A DNA stretch of 10,537 nucleotides from JBOHER01 sp050701115 (GCA_050701115.1 JBOHER010000355.1:1-10537), one strand, 5' to 3'. Numbered from the stretch's first letter, positions 1 through 7,674 are shown. The notes: generated by a model not told the origin, from the sequence alone. A program made the numbers and translations.

Positions 1-64
1 GGGTGGCTCGCGACGACTGACTGCAGGTGAGGGGCGTGATTGAGGTGAGCGCGCCGTGGTGAAT

Positions 65-128
65 AGCCCGACTTATGAATAAGACACAGGGTATAGCCGG
101 ATCACACAGCCCGACTTTCGCATAAGAC
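65..128 (+). repeat. Tandem 21-base direct repeat, probable operator pair
   Basis: Two 21-base copies lie at 65-85 and 108-128 and match at 18 of 21 positions. Both begin AGCCCGACTT and both end ATAAGAC; the differences fall in the middle. The start-to-start distance is 43 bases, about four helical turns, so proteins bound at both would face the same side of the DNA. The first copy holds a perfect inverted repeat, CTTAT-GA-ATAAG (72-83). In the second copy the arms shrink to CTT and AAG. Such paired imperfect palindromes upstream of a lipid operon are typical of a dimeric repressor such as a TetR-family protein. The repressor gene is not visible in the window. Confidence 0.55.
68..97 (+). promoter_or_regulatory. 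Possible sigma-70-type promoter between the repeats
   Basis: TATAGC at 92-97 matches four of six bases of the -10 consensus. CCGACT at 68-73, 18 bases upstream, keeps the GAC core of a -35 box. The -35-like element lies in the first 21-base repeat, and the predicted transcript would start near 104, just before the second repeat. That layout would let a protein bound to the repeats block transcription. The match is modest and many actinomycete promoters are degenerate, so this is only a candidate. Confidence 0.3.
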
Positions 129-138
129 CCCCGGAATT

Positions 139-144
139 GAGGAG
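139..144 (+). promoter_or_regulatory. Ribosome binding site that fixes the start at 149
   Basis: GAGGAG lies four bases before the ATG at 149. The open frame extends four codons further upstream to a TTG at 137, but that TTG would place the Shine-Dalgarno sequence inside the coding region. The ATG at 149 is therefore the better start. Confidence 0.75.
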
Positions 145-148
145 TGAC

Positions 149-1618
149 ATGCATTTTGCAGCCGTCCCAGATATACGCGCAGAAAAGAGCCCGGACGACG
201 CCTGCGTCGCAGACGATTCGCTGAATCTGACCAACTCAGATTTCTTGGACCGGGTTCGCTTGGCAAGTGCTGCGCTGCGACGTCGTGGCATAACGAGCGG
301 TGATGTCGTCGCGGTAATGCTGCCTAATCGCATCGAGCTCGTCAGCACGCTCTTTGCGGCCTGGCGATTGGGAGCGGCCGTCACGCCGATCAACCCGGAA
401 CTCACGGCGGTGGAAGCCGAATACCAGATCGCCGACTCGGGAGCGAAGATCGTCATTGTCGACTCGTCGAAACTGAGCTGCCCGACCATGCCCGTCACGG
501 ACCTGCTGCACTCCGCCGAAGACGTCGGGGCCGAGCCCGCCGTGCCGACCGACACCAGCCAACTGGCGTTGCTGATCTACACCAGCGGTACCACGGGCAA
601 GCCGAAGGGGGTCATGCTCGGCCACGCCAATCTGTCGGCGATGTGCGAGATGGCCATCGAGTCCGTGCGGTTGACCGAGCAGGACCACAGCCTGCTCATC
701 CTTCCGCTGTTCCACGCAAACGGAATCGTGGTAAGCATCCTGTCGCCACTGCTTGCCGGAGGGCGCGCCACGATCGCGGGACGCTTCAGCGCGAAAACCT
801 TCTTTCGGACTGTCGAGAAAGTACGTCCAACCTACTTCTCGGCCGTACCGGCTATCTACGCGATGCTCTCGGCTCTTCCCGAGGACGAGCACCCCGATCT
901 GTCCTCGGTTCGGCTCGCGGTGTGCGGCGCGGCGCCGATGCCGGCCGAGCTCATCGACAGATTCGAGCTGCGATTCGGGATCCCGGTGGTCGAGGGGTAC
1001 GGTCTGTCGGAGGGTACCTGCGCGTCGACGATCAACCCGGTCGACGGCATCCGCAAGCCCGGCACGGTCGGCCTGCCGATGCGCGGCCAAGACGTCGCGA
1101 TCATGGACCCTTCGGGCGGGTTAGTCCCTGCCGGGATGAGCGGGGAAGTGGTGGTCCGCGGACCCAATGTGATGCGGGGTTACCTCAACCAGCCGGACGA
1201 AACGGCGAAGACCATCGTGGAGGGCTGGTTGCACACCGGCGATGTCGGCCGGTTCGACGAAGACGGCTATCTGGTGCTCGTCGACCGGATCAAGGACCTG
1301 ATCATCCGTGGTGGCGAGAACATCTACCCCAAAGAGATCGAATCCGTTCTCTACCGCCACCCGGAAGTGCTGGAAGCCGCCGTGATCGGCGCCCCGCATG
1401 ATGTTCTCGGCGAAGTTCCGATGGCCTTCGTCGCACTACGCCCGGCCGCAACGGTGTCGACAGAAGAATTGTACGAGCTTTGCCGCGAGTCACTGTCCAC
1501 ATATAAGCTGCCCACCGACATAATCACGGTAGAAACCTTGCCCAAGAACGCGGTCGGCAAGATCGACAAGCCAACCTTGCGCAAAGGATTGTCCACTCGC
1601 GCAAGAGCAAACGTCTGA
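149..1618 (+). CDS. Acyl-CoA synthetase, class I adenylate-forming (AMP-binding)
   Basis: A 489-residue cytoplasmic enzyme that would activate a carboxylic acid with ATP to an acyl-adenylate and transfer it to CoA. All core motifs are present: the phosphate loop YTSGTTGKPKG (144-154), GYGLSEGT (283-290), GWLHTGD (359-365) with the ribose-binding Asp365, the hinge DRIKDLIIRGGENIYPKEIE, and PKNAVGK (465-471) with catalytic Lys471. The length is slightly short for the family (about 500-550) but no block is missing. The substrate cannot be read from sequence; a fatty or other lipid acid is likely given the neighbours, and FadD or a 4-coumarate-CoA-ligase-like activity are both possible. It is first in a forward unit with the DUF3556 gene 45 bases downstream. 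Codon 325 (1121-1123) is the rare leucine codon TTA. GC content drops at both ends of the gene. Confidence 0.9.
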   Translation: MHFAAVPDIRAEKSPDDACVADDSLNLTNSDFLDRVRLASAALRRRGITSGDVVAVMLPNRIELVSTLFAAWRLGAAVTPINPELTAVEAEYQIADSGAKIVIVDSSKLSCPTMPVTDLLHSAEDVGAEPAVPTDTSQLALLIYTSGTTGKPKGVMLGHANLSAMCEMAIESVRLTEQDHSLLILPLFHANGIVVSILSPLLAGGRATIAGRFSAKTFFRTVEKVRPTYFSAVPAIYAMLSALPEDEHPDLSSVRLAVCGAAPMPAELIDRFELRFGIPVVEGYGLSEGTCASTINPVDGIRKPGTVGLPMRGQDVAIMDPSGGLVPAGMSGEVVVRGPNVMRGYLNQPDETAKTIVEGWLHTGDVGRFDEDGYLVLVDRIKDLIIRGGENIYPKEIESVLYRHPEVLEAAVIGAPHDVLGEVPMAFVALRPAATVSTEELYELCRESLSTYKLPTDIITVETLPKNAVGKIDKPTLRKGLSTRARANV

Positions 1619-1663
1619 TCGTGTACGCAGGAAGATTTTCAACGATGAAAACAAAGGATCGTC

Positions 1664-3433
1664 ATGGGATTCATCGCGCCTCGAGTGCCCGACTTTGACC
1701 TGAAGGAATGGCGTTCACGGCCATTTCTTCACCGCATCCGACCGCTGGTACTTGATTGGGCCGAGAACGGCTTCGGCTCTCCGTATGCGGTGTACCTGAT
1801 CTACATTTTCAAGATGGCGGGCTACATCTTCGGTGCCATCGCCGTCATCGCCGCGACCCCGGGTCTCGGCTCGGTCTCCGACTTCGGGTCCTGGTGGACC
1901 GAGCCCATCGTTTACCAGAAGATCGTGGTCTTTACCCTGCTCTACGAGGTGCTCGGCTTCGGATGTGCTTCCGGTCCGCTGACCTTCCGGTTCCTGCCGC
2001 CTGTTGGGGCGTTCCTGTACTGGCTTCGGCCGGGCACCATCCGGATGCCACCGTGGCCGGGCAAGGTCCCGCTCACTGCGGGAACTCGGCGATCCCTGGT
2101 TGACGTCGTGCTCTACGTGGCGGTCATCGCGGCGGGCGTGTGGCTCCTGCTCTCACCGGGAACGGGCCCGGTGCCCGAGGGCAACTCTGTCGGCCTGATC
2201 GACCCGGCTCGCCTGATCGCGCTGGTGGTGCTTCTGCCGCTGCTCGGGCTACGAGACAAGACGATCTTCCTTGCCGCACGGGGGGAGCAGTACTGGGTGC
2301 CGCTGCTGATCTTCTTCTTCCCGTTCACCGACATGCTCATCGGCCTGAAGCTGCTGATGGTAGCGATCTGGTGGGGTGCGGCCACGTCGAAGCTCAACCG
2401 GCACTTCCCGTTCGTGGTCTCGGTGATGATCAGCAACAGCCCGCTGCAGCGGGTGAAGTGGATCAAGCGGAAGCTTTTCAAGCGCTTCCCGGAGGACATG
2501 CGGCCCTCAAAGCTGTCCGGCACCCTCGCGCACACGGGTACCGTCGTCGAGTTTCTGGTGCCGCTGGTGCTGCTCTTCTCCGGCGGCGGGACCGCCACGA
2601 TGGTCGCGCTGGCGGTGATGGTGATCTTCCACCTGCACATCATCTCGACCTTCCCGCTGGCGGTGCCGCTGGAGTGGAACATCTACGTCATCTTCGGTGC
2701 GCTGTTCCTGTTCGGTCATTACGCCGAGGTGAGTGTGGTCGATCTGAGCTCGCCGCTGTTGGCCGCAGTGCTGCTGGTGTGCCTGGTCGGTGCTCCGGTG
2801 CTGGGCAACATCAAGCCGCACCTGGTTTCGTTCCTGCCGTCGATGCGCTACTACGCGGGTAACTGGGCGACTACCATGTGGACATTCCGCAAGGGTAGTG
2901 AACAGACGCTCGATGAGTGCGTCATCAAGTCGTCGAAGTCGCAGAAGGTTCAGCTGACCAAGCTGTACGGCGAGGAGCTCGCTGAGCTGATGATGCAGAA
3001 GGCGGTGGTGTTCCGCTCGATGCACAGCCACGGACGGGCGCTGCTCGGGCTGTTGCCACGCGCTGTGGACGACGTCGAGGCCTACGACGTGCGTGAGGGC
3101 GAGTTCGTCGCAGGATCGCTGCTCGGATGGAACTTCGGCGATGGGCATCTGCACAATGAACAGTTCATCCAGGCGGTCCAGGAACGGTGCCAGTTCGCAG
3201 AGGGAGAGGTGCGGGTCATCATCCTCGAGTCGCAGCCCATCCAGCGGCAACGGCAGCATTACCGCATCGTGGACGCGGCGACCGGACTGATCGAGGAGGG
3301 CTATGTGGCCGTCAAGGACATGGTCGCCCGCCAGCCTTGGCTGGACGATGACGACCCGACGATTCCCGCCGAAGTGATCTGGAGCCGCGCCGGGCAGCAC
3401 CAAACATCGACGGTTCGGGGCGCGGGAGTATGA
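1664..3433 (+). CDS. DUF3556 family multi-pass membrane protein
   Basis: A 589-residue integral membrane protein. I recognise the DUF3556 family (usually about 576-592 residues) from the N-terminus, which opens MGFIAPRVPDFDLKEW, and from the VYQKIVVFTLLYEVLGFG and LRPGTIRMPPWPGKVPLT blocks. Hydrophobic segments lie near residues 44-63, 83-105, 146-165, 180-197, 210-240, 294-335 (probably two) and 340-390. The last third (about 400-589) is polar and probably cytoplasmic. The family has no established function. The start is ATG 1664, with AAAGGA five bases before it. The stop overlaps the next start as ATGA (3430-3433), so translation of the two genes is probably coupled. The partner genes suggest a role in processing or moving a lipid-like substrate at the membrane; that is inference. 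Confidence 0.85.
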   Translation: MGFIAPRVPDFDLKEWRSRPFLHRIRPLVLDWAENGFGSPYAVYLIYIFKMAGYIFGAIAVIAATPGLGSVSDFGSWWTEPIVYQKIVVFTLLYEVLGFGCASGPLTFRFLPPVGAFLYWLRPGTIRMPPWPGKVPLTAGTRRSLVDVVLYVAVIAAGVWLLLSPGTGPVPEGNSVGLIDPARLIALVVLLPLLGLRDKTIFLAARGEQYWVPLLIFFFPFTDMLIGLKLLMVAIWWGAATSKLNRHFPFVVSVMISNSPLQRVKWIKRKLFKRFPEDMRPSKLSGTLAHTGTVVEFLVPLVLLFSGGGTATMVALAVMVIFHLHIISTFPLAVPLEWNIYVIFGALFLFGHYAEVSVVDLSSPLLAAVLLVCLVGAPVLGNIKPHLVSFLPSMRYYAGNWATTMWTFRKGSEQTLDECVIKSSKSQKVQLTKLYGEELAELMMQKAVVFRSMHSHGRALLGLLPRAVDDVEAYDVREGEFVAGSLLGWNFGDGHLHNEQFIQAVQERCQFAEGEVRVIILESQPIQRQRQHYRIVDAATGLIEEGYVAVKDMVARQPWLDDDDPTIPAEVIWSRAGQHQTSTVRGAGV

Positions 3434-4845
3434 GTGACGCGATCGTGGTGGGGGCCGGCCCGAACGGGCTGGCCGCCGCCGTCGCGCTCGCCCAACAGGG
3501 CCTGTCGGTGACCGTCCTGGAAGCGGCTGACGAGGTCGGCGGCGGGACGCGGACGAGTGAGCTGACGGTACCCGGAGTGCTGCACGACCACTGCTCCGCG
3601 GTGCACCCGATGGGGATCGGGTCGCCCTTCCTGCGGTCGCTGGATCTGGAGCGCTACGGCGTCGAGTGGTGCTGGCCCGAGGTGGACTTGGCCCATCCGC
3701 TGGACTCCGGCTCCGCCGGGGTGATGCTGCAATCGATCGAGGCAACCGCCGAGGGACTCGGCCCGGATGGCCGAGCGTGGCGTCGGCTGTTCGGGCCGCT
3801 GGCATCCGGGTTCGACGCGCTGGCAGAAGACCTCCTGCGGCCCGTGGTGCACGTGCCGAAGCATCCGATCCGGATGGCCCGGTTCGGGCTGCGAGCGCTC
3901 CTGCCCGCCACGACCATCGCGCGCCGGTGGAAGACCGACGAGGCGCGCGCACTGTTCGCCGGCGTCGCCGCGCACGTGTTCCACCCGCTCACCAGCCCCA
4001 CCACTGCGGCACTCGGCATGATGATGATCGCCTCAGGCCATCGGTTCGGGTGGCCCGTCGCTAAGGGCGGATCGCGCACCATCACCGACGCACTGGCCGC
4101 GATGCTCACCAACCTGGGCGGCAAGATCGAAACCGGCATGCGCGTGGGATCTCTCGACGCACTGCCCCCGGCGAAGACGGTGATGCTTGACCTCGCTCCC
4201 GGCGCGGCCGCTGAGGTCATCGGGGATCGCCTGCCGATGCGTGTCCGGCGTGCCTACCAACGATTCCGTCACGGGCCGGGAGCGTTCAAAGTCGATCTCG
4301 CGGTGGAAGGTGGTGTGCCGTGGGGTAACGAGGCCTGCCGCAGAGCGGGCACCCTGCACCTGGGCGGGACGCTCGAGGAGATCGTGCACACCGAGCGTGA
4401 GATCCACAACGGACGCATGCCAGAACGACCGTTTGTCCTTGTCTCCCAGCAATATCTGGCCGATCCCAGTCGGTCGGCCGGGAACATCCATCCGATCTGG
4501 GCGTATGCGCACGTGCCGAACGGCTACACCGGTGACGCCACCGACGCCATCCTCGACCAGATCGAGCGGTTCGCGCCCGGCCTGCGGGAACGGATCGTCG
4601 GCACGTTCGTCCGCTCCACCGTCGAGATGGCCGCCTACAACCCCAACTACGTCGGCGGTGACATCATCACCGGCGCCAACACCCCGGTCCAGGTGGCCCT
4701 CCGGCCGCGCATCGCCCTCGACCCGTACCGCACCGGCGTCCCCGGTGTATTCCTGTGCTCGGCGGCGACACCCCCCGGCGCGGGCGTCCACGGAATGTGC
4801 GGCTTCAACGCTGCGCAATCCGCGCTGCGGTCCTTGGGGCATTAA
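3430..4845 (+). CDS. FAD-dependent oxidoreductase, CrtI/PYROXD2-like
   Basis: A 471-residue flavoprotein of the phytoene desaturase-related amine oxidase superfamily. The N-terminus holds the dinucleotide-binding fold: GAGPNG (8-13), the ribose-binding acid Glu31 at the end of the second strand, and GGGTR (37-41). The C-terminus holds the second FAD-contact block, DPYRTGVPGVFLCSAATPPG followed by GVHGMCGFNAA. The length is normal for the actinobacterial members of this group, so the gene looks complete. These proteins are often annotated phytoene dehydrogenase, but no phytoene synthase or other carotenoid gene is in the window, so carotenoid synthesis should not be assumed. It probably oxidises or desaturates a hydrophobic substrate. 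The start overlaps the stop of the DUF3556 gene by four bases, and its own Shine-Dalgarno is poor (GGGAG one base away), which supports translational coupling. Confidence 0.85.
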   Translation: MSDAIVVGAGPNGLAAAVALAQQGLSVTVLEAADEVGGGTRTSELTVPGVLHDHCSAVHPMGIGSPFLRSLDLERYGVEWCWPEVDLAHPLDSGSAGVMLQSIEATAEGLGPDGRAWRRLFGPLASGFDALAEDLLRPVVHVPKHPIRMARFGLRALLPATTIARRWKTDEARALFAGVAAHVFHPLTSPTTAALGMMMIASGHRFGWPVAKGGSRTITDALAAMLTNLGGKIETGMRVGSLDALPPAKTVMLDLAPGAAAEVIGDRLPMRVRRAYQRFRHGPGAFKVDLAVEGGVPWGNEACRRAGTLHLGGTLEEIVHTEREIHNGRMPERPFVLVSQQYLADPSRSAGNIHPIWAYAHVPNGYTGDATDAILDQIERFAPGLRERIVGTFVRSTVEMAAYNPNYVGGDIITGANTPVQVALRPRIALDPYRTGVPGVFLCSAATPPGAGVHGMCGFNAAQSALRSLGH

Positions 4846-4880
4846 CGTGCGATGTCGAACCGTTCCCTCCGGCCAGCAGC

Positions 4881-4894
4881 ACGCCCTTGGGCGT
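4881..4894. terminator. Short inverted repeat between convergent genes
   Basis: ACGCCCTTGGGCGT is a perfect inverted repeat in the 48-base gap between the convergent oxidoreductase and LAL regulator genes. It can form a five-base stem with a CTTG loop and touches the stop codon of the regulator. There is no T-run on either side, so it is at best a weak or factor-assisted bidirectional terminator. Nothing else is visible in the gap. Confidence 0.3.
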
Positions 4895-7536
4895 TAGAGG
4901 AGGTCGAACTCTCTGGCCCTGGCGACCGCTTCGGTGCGATTGCGGGCCTGCAGTCTGCCGAAGATCTGGTTCAGGTGCCACTTGGTTGTGCCGACGGTAA
5001 TGCACAGTTGCTCGGCGACCTGCTGATTGGACATTCCGGTGGCGATCAGCAAGAGGATTCGTCGCTGGGTATCGGTCAGTGATTCGACGACACCGATTCC
5101 TTCCACGGTGCGCACCCCGGTTTTCCGCCGTTGCTCCTGATGCCGCGGAACGGTGGCCGATCTGGCGAGCAGGTCGTTGACGAAGGCAGGGGCAGTCGCC
5201 CTCACTTGCCGTAGCAGTGGCACCAACGTCGGCCCTTCGTCGAGGAAAGTGCGGCGGTAGCCCTCGGGGGCGGCGAGTTCCACGGCTTTCGCGAGTAGCT
5301 CCCTTGCCACGCTCGGATCGCCGAGGTCAGCGCGGGCGCGGGCGCCAACGGCCAGGATCGCGATGAGGCTGCCGTCGCGGCCCTCGGCTGCCGCCCGCGA
5401 CTCGATCTCGGCGAGCACGTCGAGTGCCCGCGCCGGATCGCCCTGTGCGATGAGCAGCCGGGCACGGGTGAGTTGTTCGTAGTCCGAAGAGGACGGTTCG
5501 TCGCCTGCGATCTCGGCGAGCACATTGTTTGCGGCGTTCGTGCTGCCGGTACGCAGATGCAGCTCGGCGATAGTCGCGACCACGAGCCGCGCCCGACGGT
5601 GGTCTTCGGCGGCCTCGGCCTGGCTGCGCGCGGTGAGCAGCGCGCGGAAGGCTTCCTCGGTCGCGCCCTTGGCCGCGTGCAGCCGGGCGAGCGTGCGTAA
5701 GCCGAGCAGTGTGTACGACGTGGTGCCGAGTTGCTCGCAGCGCGCGATGCCCTCCGTGAGGTGCCGCAGGGCCAAATCCAGTTCGTCCTGCTCATACCGA
5801 AGAGTGCCCAGTGGCACCTCCGCGAGGCCAGCCACCGGCAGTGTTCGACCGGAGCTGTCTTGGTGGCCGACCAGGCCCTGTTCGCAGAGCACCACGGCTT
5901 CGCGCAACCTGCCCTGGACGTAGAGCAGTGGCGCGAGATATCCGGTGGCCTCCAGCGCGCTGAGCGCGTTGTCGCTCCGTTGGCCGAGCCGGACGGCCGC
6001 GCGCAGCACCTCGATCGCACCTCGCCGGTCGCCGGTGAGCCTGCGGGCCTGACCGAGGACACCCATGGCGGCCGCGCGGAAGAAGGAGGTGCTGTCGCCG
6101 AGAAGCCGGAGCGCGTGTGTCGCGAGCTCCGCGGCTCGGCCCGGCTCACCGCGGGTCAACGCGAGATAGGCCTGGAAAGTGCGCAACATCGCCCGATCAC
6201 TCTCGGGTGCATCGTCGGCCATAAGCGCTTCGGAGATCAGGGCATAGGACTCCGCGTCGTCCATCCGGCCACCGAGGTAGAGCAGCCAGCCCTTGAACCC
6301 GGCCAGATCTGCATGCTGTCTGACCACACCCTCGGGCAGCCGACCCAGCCAGCTCAGCAGGGACGCCAGCCCGCCGCGGCGAATCTGTTCCTCGGCGGAC
6401 TCGCGCACTGTGCGGATGGCCAGGTCGTGATCTCCCGCGGCCACGGCGTGCCTGATGGTCTCGTCGGCCATGCCCGTCTCGGCAAACCAGCGTGCGGCCC
6501 CGGCGTGGACCGCGGTGGCCTCGGCGGCGTCCAATTCGGTGCGCAGGTAGTCGGCGAACAGGCCGTGGTAGCGGTGCCACTCGCCCCGCTCGTCGAGCGG
6601 AACGAGGAACAGGTTCTCCTGTTCGAGTTGGCGAATGACCGCGGCGCTGTCGGTGCGCTCGGTGACCGCGTCACACAGCGGGGGTGTCAACGTGTCGAGC
6701 ACGGAAGTGAGCCGCAGGAACCGGCGAGTCTCCTCGGGCTGGCCGCGTAGCACCTCCTCGGCCAGGTAGTCGAGCACGTAGCTGTCACCACGGCCATGTT
6801 GCACCGCCGACACATCGACGCGGTCGGAGCTCGCACCGCCGCGCAGCCCGATGCCGAGCATCTGCAGGCCGGCGGCCCAGCCCTCGGCGCGCCGATGCAG
6901 CGTGGCCACGGTCGCGTTCTCCACCGAATGGCCGACTACCCAGCGGAGCAACTGCGCGGCTTCGGGGTGGCTGAACCGCAGTTGCGCCGACCCGATCTCT
7001 CCGACGAGTCCTCGGCCGCGCCAACGGGCGAGCGGCAGCATCGGGTCCTGCCTGCCGACCAGCACCAGGTGCAGCCGGGGCGGACAGTGCTCGACGAGAA
7101 ATCCGACCGCGTCGAGGATCTCGGGCTCAGTGATGGTGTGAAAGTCGTCGAGCACGAGCACGGCGTCCTGATCAGCATCGGCCAAGTCGTTCACCAGCGT
7201 GGCCATCACGGCCGGCATCGACGCGGACTGTTGACCCGCAGCCATCATGGCTTGTGCGGCCTCGCCCGAACGATCGTCCAGGTGCCGTATGGCTGCGATC
7301 AGATAGTCGAGGAACCGGCCAGGCACGTTGTCGTTCTCGTCCAGCATGAGCCACGCCACGCGCGACTGTCGCCGAAGCCAGCCACTGACCAGGGAGGTCT
7401 TGCCGAACCCGGCCGGCGCGGTCACCAGCGTGAGCGGGAGGGTGAGCGCTCCGCCCAGCAGGCGCTCCAGCGCGGGCCGGGCGACCAGGTCGCGGCGCGC
7501 AGGCGGGGTCAGCAGCTTGGTGGTGACCAGCCGCAT
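4894..7536 (-). CDS. LAL-type LuxR family transcriptional regulator (MalT/AlkS-like)
   Basis: An 880-residue regulator with the layout of large ATP-binding LuxR proteins such as MalT, AcoK and AlkS. The N-terminal block opens RLVTTKLLTPPARRDLVARP and is followed by a Walker A, APAGFGKTS (40-48), and a Walker B, VLVLDDFH (126-133). The middle, about 440-800, is rich in Ala/Leu helices of the TPR-like kind that sense ligand. The last 61 residues (820-880) are the LuxR helix-turn-helix, with SNQQVAEQL, GTTKWHLNQIFGRL and the closing NRTEAVARARE. ATP and an effector would be needed to activate it. The start is ATG 7534-7536 with GGGGAG upstream. It is divergent from phaC, so phaC-phaZ is its most likely target. 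In the AlkS precedent the related protein responds to alkanes; the effector here is unknown. One TTA codon occurs (5698-5700). Confidence 0.9.
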   Translation of the reverse strand: MRLVTTKLLTPPARRDLVARPALERLLGGALTLPLTLVTAPAGFGKTSLVSGWLRRQSRVAWLMLDENDNVPGRFLDYLIAAIRHLDDRSGEAAQAMMAAGQQSASMPAVMATLVNDLADADQDAVLVLDDFHTITEPEILDAVGFLVEHCPPRLHLVLVGRQDPMLPLARWRGRGLVGEIGSAQLRFSHPEAAQLLRWVVGHSVENATVATLHRRAEGWAAGLQMLGIGLRGGASSDRVDVSAVQHGRGDSYVLDYLAEEVLRGQPEETRRFLRLTSVLDTLTPPLCDAVTERTDSAAVIRQLEQENLFLVPLDERGEWHRYHGLFADYLRTELDAAEATAVHAGAARWFAETGMADETIRHAVAAGDHDLAIRTVRESAEEQIRRGGLASLLSWLGRLPEGVVRQHADLAGFKGWLLYLGGRMDDAESYALISEALMADDAPESDRAMLRTFQAYLALTRGEPGRAAELATHALRLLGDSTSFFRAAAMGVLGQARRLTGDRRGAIEVLRAAVRLGQRSDNALSALEATGYLAPLLYVQGRLREAVVLCEQGLVGHQDSSGRTLPVAGLAEVPLGTLRYEQDELDLALRHLTEGIARCEQLGTTSYTLLGLRTLARLHAAKGATEEAFRALLTARSQAEAAEDHRRARLVVATIAELHLRTGSTNAANNVLAEIAGDEPSSSDYEQLTRARLLIAQGDPARALDVLAEIESRAAAEGRDGSLIAILAVGARARADLGDPSVARELLAKAVELAAPEGYRRTFLDEGPTLVPLLRQVRATAPAFVNDLLARSATVPRHQEQRRKTGVRTVEGIGVVESLTDTQRRILLLIATGMSNQQVAEQLCITVGTTKWHLNQIFGRLQARNRTEAVARAREFDLL

Positions 7537-7674
7537 CGTGATCTCCCCTCGGCAGAGTGCCTGCGAACGAACTCCTCTGCTGGAGAACCTAACTTTCGAC
7601 AGGTCTGCCCACCAGCGCGCCCACCTAGCTTAGAGGTCAAGCCCACCACCGTCGGCGCCCATTGGCAGGACCAG
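7537..7674. promoter_or_regulatory. Divergent control region between LAL regulator and phaC
   Basis: These 138 bases must hold the start signals for both the regulator (reverse) and the pha operon (forward). I see no convincing -35/-10 pair: TTCGAC (7595-7600) and TAGCTT (7626-7631) resemble the boxes for phaC but are 25 bases apart, too far for a sigma-70 promoter. ACCT and AGGT half-sites face each other twice, at 7587-7604 (10-base gap) and 7623-7637 (7-base gap); these could be binding sites or chance. The local sequence is less GC-rich than the genes on either side. Confidence 0.45.

Larger units (their letters stand above)
1..148 (+). other. Leader region upstream of the acyl-CoA synthetase operon
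   Basis: No gene can be supported here. The first 64 bases have stops in all three forward frames, so the 3' end of a forward gene lying to the left could end here, for example at the TGA at 18-20, but nothing identifies it. The reverse strand of bases 1-64 has no ATG, GTG or TTG start, so no divergent gene begins there. Bases 61-130 are clearly more AT-rich than the rest of the window and carry the repeat pair and possible promoter listed separately. This is the only candidate control region for the three forward genes that follow. Confidence 0.6.

Noticed and set aside
137..148. TTG at 137 as start of the acyl-CoA synthetase
   Set aside because: It would bury the GAGGAG ribosome site in the coding region; the ATG at 149 is correctly placed behind it.
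1645..1663. ATG at 1645 as an earlier start for the DUF3556 gene
   Set aside because: It is out of frame with the membrane protein (19 bases apart), and the AAAGGA site is placed for the ATG at 1664.
2507..3952. Reverse-strand open frame of 481 codons across the DUF3556 and oxidoreductase genes
   Set aside because: It is Arg/Pro/Ala-rich shadow sequence with no recognisable domain, opposite two well-supported genes; long antisense frames are common in high-GC DNA.
4033..4842. Reverse-strand open frame of 269 codons inside the oxidoreductase gene
   Set aside because: No family resemblance and entirely within a gene with clear FAD-binding motifs on the other strand.
3430..4845. Carotenoid biosynthesis gene (true phytoene desaturase)
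   Set aside because: The CrtI-like fold is clear, but no phytoene synthase, prenyl transferase or cyclase is nearby and the sequence matches the broad uncharacterised PYROXD2-like group better.
6796..7674. In-frame N-terminal extension of phaC, giving an 855-residue product
   Set aside because: The upstream part is the antisense of the LAL regulator gene and reads as low-complexity Gln/Arg/His-rich sequence. PhaC enzymes of this class are about 560 residues, which fits ATG 7675.
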